Assembly: GCF_033705735.1 (NCBI RefSeq) | Contig: NZ_CP131131.1 | Location: 868,001-932,000 of the forward strand | Direction: 5' to 3' | DNA: 64,000 nucleotides | Source of the DNA: Shinella zoogloeoides | GTDB taxonomy: Bacteria > Pseudomonadota > Alphaproteobacteria > Rhizobiales > Rhizobiaceae | Shown here: positions 55,718-63,097 of the stretch, one piece after another | Position numbering within the stretch: the first letter of the stretch is position 1 | Layout: every line of letters starts with the position of its first letter | Made by a program: the position numbers and the translations under genes | The notes under the pieces: model-generated | Database searches by the model: none | Told to the model about the DNA's origin: nothing | Seen by the model: the letters and a program-made list of their open reading frames with translations, nothing else

Positions 55718-55799
55718 GAAATTGAATTTCACGCATGGCGTCGTATTGATGCGGTTTCTGCCTGTGCTATGACCGTTTGGCACGTGAAATTCATTTTCA
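55718..55799. promoter_or_regulatory. Two palindromes between the M81 and RpiR genes, candidate RpiR operators
   Basis: GAAAT-TGA-ATTTC (55718-55730) and TGAAA-TTCAT-TTTCA (55785-55799) are perfect short palindromes sharing a GAAATTC core. Larger arms GAATTTCACG (55724-55733) and CGTGAAATTC (55783-55792) are inverted copies of each other about 59 bases apart, which would allow looping. The sites sit in the divergent M81/RpiR region. Confidence 0.5.
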
Positions 55800-55833
55800 G
55801 GAAGGCGAGGGCGGCCTTGCCGGCGGAGCACGG

Positions 55834-56697
55834 ATGGACCTCTTTCATGCATTGACGGACGAGGAGGGCGGCCTTTCGGGGCTGGACCGGACGCTTGCGG
55901 ATTTCGTGCTGGAGAATGTCGATTTCGTCATGCATGCCTCCATCGGCGAGCTTGCCGGGCGGGCCGGCGTCTCGCCGCCGACCGTGACGCGGTTCTGCCG
56001 GCGGCTCGGATGCAAGGGCTTTCCGGATTTCAAGGTGCAGCTCGCGCGGCTGGCCTCCGTCGGCCTGCGTTATGTCCGGCCGGAAGTCCTGACCGAAACG
56101 CCGCAGGAGGTCGCCGACGACGTGCTGGCGAATGCGCAGGCCGCGCTTTACCAGTTGCACCGCCAGATCGACCTTGCCGCGCTCGAAAAGGCGGCGGGCC
56201 TGTTGCGCGGCGCGGATTTCATCCTCGCCTTCGGGGCAAGCGGCAATTCGTCGATGGTGGTTAACGAGCTGCACAACCGGCTGTTCCGGCTCGGCTGCCG
56301 CATTTCTGCCTCGAACGATCACAACATGAATGCGATGCTTTCCGCCGCCGCCCGGCCGGGTACGGTGGTCTTCGCCTCGTCCTTCACGGGGCGCGACACG
56401 GCCCTCGTCCACTGCCTCGACCTGTCGAGGCAGCGTGGCATTCCCACCGTCGTCGTCACCCAGAGCCGTTCGCCGGTCGCCGAAGCGGCGGATGTGGTGA
56501 TTGCGGTCGACCTGCCGGAGGGGACCAACATCTTCCGACCGACCTCGACGCGCTATGCCTATCTCGCCGTCGTCGACATGCTGGCGAACCTCGTCGCCTA
56601 TGCCGACAGGCCGAAGGCGCTGAAGACCCTACGTGCCATCAAGGAAGAGCTCGTCAGCCACCGCGACGGCGACGACCGCCAGCCACTCGGCGATTAG
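55834..56697 (+). CDS. RpiR-family regulator
   Basis: The 287-residue protein has an N-terminal HTH_6 domain (about 1-75, LDRTLADFVLENVDFVMHASIGELAGRAGVSPPTVTRFCRRLGC). A SIS domain follows (about 120-265) with ILAFGASGNSSMVVNELHNRL and VVFASSFTGRDTALVHCLDL. The ATG at 55834 (GCGGAG upstream) is preferred to an in-frame start 19 codons earlier that would fall in the operator region. It diverges from the M81 gene and probably regulates it and itself through the palindromes at 55718-55799. Its SIS ligand is unknown. Confidence 0.87.
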   Translation: MDLFHALTDEEGGLSGLDRTLADFVLENVDFVMHASIGELAGRAGVSPPTVTRFCRRLGCKGFPDFKVQLARLASVGLRYVRPEVLTETPQEVADDVLANAQAALYQLHRQIDLAALEKAAGLLRGADFILAFGASGNSSMVVNELHNRLFRLGCRISASNDHNMNAMLSAAARPGTVVFASSFTGRDTALVHCLDLSRQRGIPTVVVTQSRSPVAEAADVVIAVDLPEGTNIFRPTSTRYAYLAVVDMLANLVAYADRPKALKTLRAIKEELVSHRDGDDRQPLGD

Positions 56698-56788
56698 AGC
56701 AATTCCAGCAAAAGTGTGAAGCGGTTTTGCGTCCGGAATTGCGTTAGAACGTTTTTGCGATTCGAAGAAAAGCAGAAATGCTCTAAAA
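56696..56788. repeat. Rhizobial-type intergenic palindromic repeat
   Basis: GCAATTCC (56699-56706) pairs with GGAATTGC (56735-56742), enclosing a second stem GCAAAA (56708-56713)/TTTTGC (56725-56730). A further imperfect hairpin spans about 56748-56786. I recognise the pattern as a dispersed repeat common in Rhizobiaceae intergenic regions. It lies between convergent genes (RpiR stop 56697, tauC stop 56791) and may also act as a transcription-end structure. Confidence 0.65.
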
Positions 56789-56790
56789 TC

Positions 56791-57633
56791 TCAGCGGTGC
56801 GAGGCCCAGGGCACGAGCCGCCGCTCGATCTGGCGCGCGATGGCTTCCAGCAGGATCGCCACCAGTGCGATGACGACGATGCCGGCGATCACGACATCGG
56901 TGACGAGGAACTGCGCGGCCGACTGGATCATGAAGCCGATGCCGCTCGTCGCTGCGACGAGTTCGGCCGCCACCAGTGTCGTCCAGCCCGCGCCGAGCGC
57001 GATGCGGATGCCGGTCAGGATCGAGGGGACCGCGCTCGGCAGCACCACGTCGGACAAAACCTGCCGCCGGCTCGCGCCGAGGGAACGGGCGGCGTTGACA
57101 TGGTCCTTCGAGACGCCGCGCACGCCGGCCGATGTGGACAGGATGATCGAGGGCAGCATGGAAAGCGCGATGACGGTGATCTTCGAGGCCTCGCCGATGC
57201 CGACCCAGATGATGATGAGCGGCAGATAGGCCAGCGGCGGCAGCGGGCGCAAGAACTCCACCACCGGGTCGAGGATGCCGCGGCCGATCCGGCTCGTGCC
57301 GATGGCAAGGCCAGCCGGGATGCCGATCGCGATGGAGGCGGCGAGCGCGCCGAAGATGCGGGTGAGGCTGGCGCCGAGATGCTCGGCGAGCGTCGCATCG
57401 ACGAAACCGGTGACGACGAGATTGTAGATCGCGACCACCACCTGCCGGGGCGAGGGCAGGAAGACCGGCGAGACCAGCGCATGGGCGGCGGCCAGCGCCC
57501 AGAGCCCGACGAGCACGGCGACGGTGATCGCGGAGATGGCCGCGACGGGCAGCGGTCGCCGCTCGGCGCGCTCGCAGGGCGGGTCCTTCGCCGGAACCTC
57601 GGGCAGGGACGTGACATCGGTGGAGAGGGTCAT
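56791..57633 (-). CDS. tauC: Taurine ABC importer permease
   Basis: The 280-residue inner-membrane protein has about six hydrophobic segments (AAISAITVAVLVGLWALAAAHAL onward). The coupling loop is VNAARSLGASRRQVLSDVVLPSAVP, and IRIALGAGWTTLVAAELVAATSGIGFMI is the signature of TauC/SsuC-type sulfonate permeases. The ATG at 57633 overlaps the tauB stop by four bases. Length is normal. It is the last gene of the leftward tauABC run. No taurine dioxygenase (TauD) is encoded in the window. Confidence 0.88.
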   Translation of the reverse strand: MTLSTDVTSLPEVPAKDPPCERAERRPLPVAAISAITVAVLVGLWALAAAHALVSPVFLPSPRQVVVAIYNLVVTGFVDATLAEHLGASLTRIFGALAASIAIGIPAGLAIGTSRIGRGILDPVVEFLRPLPPLAYLPLIIIWVGIGEASKITVIALSMLPSIILSTSAGVRGVSKDHVNAARSLGASRRQVLSDVVLPSAVPSILTGIRIALGAGWTTLVAAELVAATSGIGFMIQSAAQFLVTDVVIAGIVVIALVAILLEAIARQIERRLVPWASHR

Positions 57634-58436
57634 GCGGCAAGCTCCTCGTCTGCGCCGGAATGGATGAGGCCGGTGAGGCCGGCATGCATGCGTTTGAAGA
57701 GCGGCGAGGCCTTCACGGCGGATACCGAGGCGCCGTTCAGCACCTCCGCATTGAAGCCCGCCTCGATCTCGGCCGTCAGGCGTCCCGGATTGGGCGAGAG
57801 CACGACGATGCGCGTGCCGAGCAGCAGGGCCTCCTCGATGCTGTGCGTGATGAGGATGGCGCCCGCGCCGCTTTCGGCCTTTATGCGCAGGAGGAATTCC
57901 TGCATGCGGGTTCGGGTCAGCGCGTCCAGCGCGCCGAGCGGTTCGTCGAGCAGGAGGAAGCGCGGCTCCGCCGCCAGCGCCCGCGCGATGCCGACGCGCT
58001 GGCGCATGCCGCCGGAAAGCTCCCAGATGCGCCGGTCGCCGGCCTCCGCAAGCCCGACGCGGGCAAGAAGCGCATCGGCCCGCGCCCGGCGCTCGGCAAG
58101 CGGAATGCCCCTCAGCTTGAGCGGGAAGGCGATGTTGTCGCGCGCATCGAGCCAGGGATAGAGCGCATCGTCCTGGAAGACGACCGCGCGGTCGGCGCCG
58201 GGGCCGCGCACCGGCTCGCCGTCGAGCGCGATGGTGCCGGCGCTCGGCGCGATGAAGCCGGCCGCAAGGTTGAGCAGGCTCGTCTTGCCCGAGCCGGAGC
58301 GCCCGATGATGGCGACCAGCTCGTCCGAAGCGACCTGCAGGTTGATGCCGTCGAGGACCAGCTTTTCGCCCGCGCCGCCCCGGCCCGGCCTTGCCGGGTA
58401 GCGCAGCGCGACGTTGCGGAATGTCAGGATGCTCAT
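57630..58436 (-). CDS. tauB: Taurine ABC importer ATP-binding subunit
   Basis: The 268-residue ATPase has Walker A GRSGSGKTS (about 45-53), Q-loop VFQDDALYPWLDARDNIAF, signature LSGGMRQR and Walker B FLLLDEPLGALD. The DDALYPWLD form and short C-terminus are typical of TauB/SsuB. The ATG at 58436 has GGAGGG upstream; a longer frame upstream is not coding. It lies 89 bases after tauA and overlaps tauC by four bases. Confidence 0.9.
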   Translation of the reverse strand: MSILTFRNVALRYPARPGRGGAGEKLVLDGINLQVASDELVAIIGRSGSGKTSLLNLAAGFIAPSAGTIALDGEPVRGPGADRAVVFQDDALYPWLDARDNIAFPLKLRGIPLAERRARADALLARVGLAEAGDRRIWELSGGMRQRVGIARALAAEPRFLLLDEPLGALDALTRTRMQEFLLRIKAESGAGAILITHSIEEALLLGTRIVVLSPNPGRLTAEIEAGFNAEVLNGASVSAVKASPLFKRMHAGLTGLIHSGADEELAA

Positions 58437-58525
58437 GGGCCCTCCAGGGGTGGTTCCGTGGTGTCGGGTGATGGCCCGGCGGCACTTTCGCGCCACCGGG
58501 CCCGTCGGCCGCAGGGATTCAGGCG

Positions 58526-59530
58526 TCAGTAGGCAAGCTTCGTCGCGTCCGTCACCCAGCGGGTGGAGACGTAGGGCGAATAGTCGGAAAGGGCCGCGGG
58601 GATCTTGCCCTGTTCCAGCAGGAAGGCCGAGGTGTCGGCGACCGCCTTCACCGTGCCGCCGCCGAGCAGCTTTTCGCCGGCCTGTTCTTCGAGCGTCGGG
58701 AAGATGTAGCCCTTGAGCAGCGCCGGCACCTCCTCCTGCTTGGCGCCGGTGAGGCGGGCGATCTTCTCGGCTTCCGGCGAGGTGGCGTTCCAGGCGTCGG
58801 GATCGGCGCGATAGGCGGCCGTCGCATCGCCCGTCACCTTGACGAAGGCGGTCACCACGTCCGGGTGTTCCTCGGCGAATTTCTTGCTGACGATCCAGGC
58901 GTCGAAGGTCGGTCCGCCCCAATCCGCGACGTCGGCGGAGGTCGCCAGGACCTTTCCGCCCTTCTTCAGCTGGGCGAGCACCGGATCCCAGACATAGGCA
59001 CCGTCGATGTCACCGCGTTCCCAGGCCGCCGCGATTTCCGGCGGGCGCAGGTTGAGGATCTCGACCGATTTCGGATCGACGTTCCAGTGCTTCAGCGCGG
59101 TCAGCAGGCTGTAATGGGCGGTCGAGACGAAGGGCGTCGCGATCTTCTTGCCGGCAAGGTCCTCCGGCTTGTCGATGGATTTCACCGCGAGCGCTTCCGC
59201 CTCGCTGATGAGGCCGACGACGAAGATCGTCTCGATGGGCAGCTCACGGCTGGCGGCGGCGGCAAGTGGCGAGGAGCCGACATAGCCGATATCGAGCGAG
59301 CCCGAGGCGATGGCGGCGATCACGTCCGCGCCGCCGTCGAATTTCTGCCAGTTGATCTTCGCGCCGGTCGCCTTCTCATAGGTGCCGTCGGCCTGCGGAA
59401 CGCGGGACGGCTCGACGATCGGCTGGTAGCCGATGTTGAGCGTCACGTCCGCGGCATGCGCCGCGCCGAGGGAAGCCGCCATGGCAAGGGCGGCGGTCGC
59501 GGCGAGCAGGGCTCTGCGGGTAATGGTCAT
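58526..59530 (-). CDS. tauA: Taurine-binding periplasmic protein
   Basis: The 334-residue preprotein has a signal peptide (MTITRRALLAATAALAMAASLGAAHA) and a mature region close to TauA. Matching segments are QADGTYEKATGAKINWQKFDGG, SLDIGYVGSSPLAAAASRELPIE, IATPFVSTAHYSLLTALKHW and AAWERGDIDGAYVWDP. Taurine is the likely ligand, though other alkanesulfonates are possible. The ATG at 59530 has GAGGAGAGGA upstream. The 5' region (59531-59650) is AT-rich and presumably holds the promoter. The tauABC genes would supply sulfur from taurine. Confidence 0.9.
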   Translation of the reverse strand: MTITRRALLAATAALAMAASLGAAHAADVTLNIGYQPIVEPSRVPQADGTYEKATGAKINWQKFDGGADVIAAIASGSLDIGYVGSSPLAAAASRELPIETIFVVGLISEAEALAVKSIDKPEDLAGKKIATPFVSTAHYSLLTALKHWNVDPKSVEILNLRPPEIAAAWERGDIDGAYVWDPVLAQLKKGGKVLATSADVADWGGPTFDAWIVSKKFAEEHPDVVTAFVKVTGDATAAYRADPDAWNATSPEAEKIARLTGAKQEEVPALLKGYIFPTLEEQAGEKLLGGGTVKAVADTSAFLLEQGKIPAALSDYSPYVSTRWVTDATKLAY

Positions 59531-59748
59531 GGTCCTCTCCTCAAGTTGCCGTCGCCCGAAATCTCTGCGGCCGGTTTCTAAAGGCTATATAATCAATAAA
59601 TTTAGTAGAGAAATTTTCGCCTCAATTTACCGGCCGTGCGGCAATCGCTTTTGCGTTTCCGGCGGAAGGATCGAAATGACGACTCCCCGGGCCGCTCTCT
59701 GCGTGCCGGTGAGATCGGCCGGATCTGCATCACGATATGTTTCAGCGG

Positions 59749-59773
59749 GGAACGACCGCCCTCCGTTTCGGTT
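59749..59773 (+). promoter_or_regulatory. EcfG/RpoE2-type general-stress promoter
   Basis: GGAAC (59749-59753) and GGTT (59770-59773), separated by 16 bases, match the alphaproteobacterial EcfG promoter (GGAAC, N16-17, CGTT). The -10-like element is about 50 bases upstream of the start of the KGG-motif stress protein gene, a typical target of this sigma factor. Confidence 0.6.
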
Positions 59774-59824
59774 GACTCCGCGCAAGCGAATGAACGCCTG
59801 CATTTGAAACCCAGGAGAAGCATT

Positions 59825-60013
59825 ATGCCGAACCAAGGCGGAACCCATGAACAGCATGTGAAGGCTGGCCAGCAGAGCCACAAGAACGAGGATCGCAAGG
59901 TCGAGGCCTCCGGCAAGCACGACCAGAACGACGGTCAGCGCGGCGGCAAGGGCAACTTCGCGGAAGACCGCGAACGGGCCTCGGAAGCCGGCCGCAAGGG
60001 CGGCAAGCACTAA
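59825..60013 (+). CDS. Small KGG-motif stress protein (GsiB/YciG-like)
   Basis: This 62-residue, highly hydrophilic, Gly/Lys/Glu-rich protein has the KGG stress motif near its end (RGGKGNFAEDRERASEAGRKGGKH). The first half (NQGGTHEQHVKAGQQSHKNE) is similarly disordered. Such proteins belong to general stress responses, with a proposed hydrophilin-like protective role. The ATG at 59825 has AGGAGAAG, and an EcfG-type promoter lies at 59749-59773. A hairpin terminator follows at 60029-60058. Confidence 0.85.
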   Translation: MPNQGGTHEQHVKAGQQSHKNEDRKVEASGKHDQNDGQRGGKGNFAEDRERASEAGRKGGKH

Positions 60014-60398
60014 CCTTCAACTCCAGAGGGTCCGCCGCCGCAAGGTGGCGGGCCTTTTGACGCCTGTGTGCCCAACCCGGCGCGAATCGATGCGAAAAGC
60101 GGCGCTACGCCGCAGATGAAAGCCATTTGCCGCCGGAAGGCATCGAAAATGATGCCTATTGGGCACGTTCAAGGCCAAAACGGCCGGAAAACGGCGGTCT
60201 GGGAGCTGAAATTCCTTGGTATTTGCCGCTCTGATAAATTATACCGTTTTTATATGTTTTTCGCACTTCGGTGCCTAGAATGAGCCGGAATCACCCGTCA
60301 TGGGTGAGCCGATCGATCTTCCCGAAGACGACGGATGAAATCGCCGGGCGCCAGCGTGCGTCCACGCTGCCGCACATGCCGATGGAAAGCAGGCCGAA
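60014..60398. other. Intergenic region between the KGG and Rrf2 genes
   Basis: The 385 bases begin with the KGG gene terminator and otherwise hold no gene I can support. The stretch at about 60210-60270 is AT-rich and likely contains the Rrf2 promoter. Inverted GGTAT/ATACC elements flank 18 bases there, a possible but weak operator. Confidence 0.4.
60029..60058 (+). terminator. Rho-independent terminator after the KGG gene
   Basis: GGTCCGCC and GGCGGGCC form a GC-rich stem (with one G-T pair), followed by four T residues. It lies just after the KGG stop codon at 60011-60013. Confidence 0.7.
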
Positions 60399-60863
60399 AT
60401 GCTGACGAAAAAGGGAAAATACGGGTTGAAGGCGCTGGTCGACCTGGCGCGCCTCGCCCCGGGCGAAACGGCTTTCGTCAGCGAGATCGCGCTGCGCAAC
60501 AACATTCCGAAGAAGTTTCTCGACACCATCCTTCTTGAACTGCGCAATGCCGGCATGCTGCGCTCGAAGAAGGGACCGGGCGGCGGCTATTCCCTGTCCC
60601 ATCCCGCCTCGGAAATCCGCATCGGCCACGCCATCCGCGTCCTCGACGGGCCGCTGGCGCCGATCCGCTGCGCAAGCCGCACGGCCTATGAGGCCTGCGA
60701 GGACTGCGCCGATCCGGAAGGCTGTCAGGTCCGGCGCGCCATGACCGAGGTGCGCGACGCCATCGCCTCCATCCTCGATACGATGACGCTCGAACAGTTC
60801 GTCGCCGTGCCGGGCGCGGCCGCGATGATCGAGGAAGAGGAACTGGAAAAGCGGGTCGGCTGA
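60399..60863 (+). CDS. Rrf2-family regulator with a conserved cysteine cluster
   Basis: The 154-residue protein has the Rrf2 winged helix (about 1-80, LTKKGKYGLKALVDLARLAPGE; KKFLDTILLELRNAGMLRSKKGPGGGYSL). A C-terminal cysteine region reads IRCAS and CEDCADPEGCQVR, giving Cys near 90 and a Cys-x2-Cys-x5-Cys arrangement. This suggests iron-sulfur or redox sensing, as in IscR, NsrR and RirA, but which signal is sensed cannot be said. The ATG at 60399 has GGAAAGC upstream. Its nearest functional neighbour is the taurine importer, so sulfur-source control is one possibility. Confidence 0.88.
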   Translation: MLTKKGKYGLKALVDLARLAPGETAFVSEIALRNNIPKKFLDTILLELRNAGMLRSKKGPGGGYSLSHPASEIRIGHAIRVLDGPLAPIRCASRTAYEACEDCADPEGCQVRRAMTEVRDAIASILDTMTLEQFVAVPGAAAMIEEEELEKRVG

Positions 60864-60872
60864 CCCGCTGCC

Positions 60873-61580
60873 TTACGGATCCAGTTCGGGATAGTGGCGA
60901 AAGAGGTCGCTCTCGTTGGGCGCAAGGCGCCTGTCGCTGGCAAGATAGGCCGCGATCCTCGGCAATTTCTCCACCCTTTTGCAGACCGCGTCGATCTTGC
61001 CGTATTTCGGTCCGAGCCGCTTCATGAGGTTCGGAAAGGCATAGGTCAGGCCGCTCATCGCCTGGAAAAGCGAAAGATCCGCATAGGTGAGATGGTTGCC
61101 GACCAGATGCGCCGGCCCTTCGGGGTTGCGCGCGAGGATCGTCTCGAACCAGTCGAGGAACTTGGGAACGCGTTCCTTGCGGAATTCCTCCGCCCGCCGA
61201 AGCGATTCCGGCTTTTGCTCCTCGTAATATCGCCCCGCGCCGATGGGGTGGTGTACGTCGTGCCCCTCCAGCACGAAATCGGCGATGGTGAGCTGGATCT
61301 GATGCGTCCATAGCCGAAGGCGCTCGTCCTTCGGCGCGAGGTCCAGCCGGTCGCCGAGATAGAGAAGGATCACCGCCACCTGTCCGACGACGAGCGAACC
61401 GTCTTTCAGGAAGGGCGGGGCGAAGGACGGCGTCGCAAGCGTCCTGCCGACCTCCGCGATCACATGGTCGCCTTCCTTCCGCGCCACGTCGCGGTAGGGC
61501 GCCCCGGCCGCCTCCAGCGCCAGGCGGGCATATTCGCCGCGGCCCTGGATGCCGGTCCAGTAGTAGAGTTCGTAGGTCAT
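60873..61580 (-). CDS. Glutathione S-transferase family protein
   Basis: The 235-residue protein has an N-terminal thioredoxin-like GST domain (about 1-80, YELYYWTGIQGRGEYARLALEAAGAPY, with Tyr residues near the active-site position). An alpha-helical C-terminal domain (about 95-225) includes HLVGNHLTYADLSLFQAMSGLTYAF. A longer frame upstream is antisense to pncB and not real. It is a stand-alone gene, convergent with the Rrf2 gene. Specific substrate is unknown. Confidence 0.88.
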   Translation of the reverse strand: MTYELYYWTGIQGRGEYARLALEAAGAPYRDVARKEGDHVIAEVGRTLATPSFAPPFLKDGSLVVGQVAVILLYLGDRLDLAPKDERLRLWTHQIQLTIADFVLEGHDVHHPIGAGRYYEEQKPESLRRAEEFRKERVPKFLDWFETILARNPEGPAHLVGNHLTYADLSLFQAMSGLTYAFPNLMKRLGPKYGKIDAVCKRVEKLPRIAAYLASDRRLAPNESDLFRHYPELDP

Positions 61581-61624
61581 GGCGCAGAAATGCGGCAGCG
61601 AGCTTTCGGTTCCACCTGGTCGCC

Positions 61625-62929
61625 TCAGACCTCGACTGGCCGCGCCGTCTGCTCGGTCACGCCGAAGACGCGGCGATAGCGGGCGATTTCCGCCGGATCG
61701 CCGGTCGCCTTGACCGGATTGTCGGAGAGCTTGACCGCGGGGCGGCCGTTGGCGCTCGTCACCTTGCAGACCAGCGAGATTGGATCGAGCCCGTGGCCGC
61801 CATCGGGATCGCAACCGCGGAAGTCGTTGGTGAGGTTGGTGCCCCAGCCGAAGCTCATGCGCACGCGGCCGTGGAAGTGCCGGTAGGTTTCCTCGATGGT
61901 GTCGACATCCATGCCGTCGGAGAAGATCAGCAGCTTTTCGCGCGGGTCGCGTCCCTTGGCGCGCCACCAGTCGATGATCTGCTCGCCGCCTTCGATCGGC
62001 GGCGCGCTGTCCGGGCGGAAGCCCGTCCAGTCCGCCACCCAGTCCGGTGCATTGGCGAGGAAGGCGGTGGTGCCGAAGGCGTCGGGCAGGGCGATGAGGA
62101 GGTTACCGTTATAATGTTGCCGCCACTCTTCCAGCACTTGGTAGGGCGCGTGGGCGAGCGCGTCGTCGCCTTCGGCGAGCGCGGCGGCGACCATCGGCAG
62201 CTCATGCGCATTGGTGCCGATGGCCTCGAGATCGGCATCCATGGCGAGGAGCACGTTGGACGTGCCGATGAAGCGGTCACCGAGCCCTTCCTTGAGGGCG
62301 TCCACGCACCAGCGCTGCCACAGGAAGCCGTGCCGGCGGCGGGTGCCGAAGTCGGAGATGACGAGGTCCGGCAACTGGCGCAGCCGCTCCACCTTTTCCC
62401 ATAGCCGCGCCTTGGCGCGGGCATAGAGCACGTCGAGCGCGAAGCGACCGCGATCGCGCATCGCCGCGCGCGACTTCAACTCGTTGATGATGGCAAGGGC
62501 CGGGATTTCCCACATGGTCGTGTGCGTCCACGGCCCGTCGAAATGCAGCTCGTACTGGCCGTCGACCTTGCGCAGCTCGTATTCCGGCAGCTGGAAGGTC
62601 GAGAGCCAGGCGATGAAATCCGGCCCGAACATGCGCGCCTTGCCGTAGATGCTGTTGCCGGCGAGCCAGATCAGCTCCTTCTTGGTGAAGCGTATGCCGC
62701 GGGCATGGTCGAGCTGGGCGCGAAGCTCGCCTTCGTCGATGATGTCGGCGAGCCGCACGCTCGTCGTGCGGTTGATCAGCGAGAAGGTGGCATTCACGTC
62801 CGGATGGAGCTGCCCGATCATCTGGAGCATCAGCAGCTTGTAAAAGTCCGTATCGAGCAGGCTGCGGACGATCGGGTCGAGGCGGAAATTGTGATCGTAG
62901 GTGCGGGTCGCGATATCGTTGACGGCCAT
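61625..62929 (-). CDS. pncB: Nicotinate phosphoribosyltransferase
   Basis: The 434-residue enzyme joins nicotinate and PRPP with ATP hydrolysis, feeding NAD salvage. Diagnostic segments are [15 protein letters not shown] near the N-terminus, the autophosphorylation region [41 protein letters not shown], and [20 protein letters not shown]. The ATG at 62929 has AGGAGCC; the in-frame start 40 codons earlier has a low-complexity, non-family N-terminus. It stands alone between the GST and aldehyde dehydrogenase genes. Confidence 0.94.
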   Translation of the reverse strand: MAVNDIATRTYDHNFRLDPIVRSLLDTDFYKLLMLQMIGQLHPDVNATFSLINRTTSVRLADIIDEGELRAQLDHARGIRFTKKELIWLAGNSIYGKARMFGPDFIAWLSTFQLPEYELRKVDGQYELHFDGPWTHTTMWEIPALAIINELKSRAAMRDRGRFALDVLYARAKARLWEKVERLRQLPDLVISDFGTRRRHGFLWQRWCVDALKEGLGDRFIGTSNVLLAMDADLEAIGTNAHELPMVAAALAEGDDALAHAPYQVLEEWRQHYNGNLLIALPDAFGTTAFLANAPDWVADWTGFRPDSAPPIEGGEQIIDWWRAKGRDPREKLLIFSDGMDVDTIEETYRHFHGRVRMSFGWGTNLTNDFRGCDPDGGHGLDPISLVCKVTSANGRPAVKLSDNPVKATGDPAEIARYRRVFGVTEQTARPVEV

Positions 62930-63054
62930 GCCGGCTCCTGGCGATGGGACTGGGCTTGCCGGCTGGGAGGGACCGGCGGGTTCGCGCCAACCTCGTTGAT
63001 CGAGGCCCCGATTGCAAGCCGCAGGCCGCTTCATCCGCCGGATGTGCAAAGGAA

Positions 63055-63082
63055 AACGGCCCGGAGATATCTCCGGGCCGTT
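63055..63082 (-). terminator. Perfect inverted-repeat terminator of the aldehyde dehydrogenase gene
   Basis: A 28-base perfect palindrome (arms AACGGCCCGGAGAT and ATCTCCGGGCCGTT) is followed on the minus strand by TTCC. It lies 16 bases beyond the aldehyde dehydrogenase stop at 63098. Confidence 0.75.
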
Positions 63083-63097
63083 CGTATCGAGTGCCGG

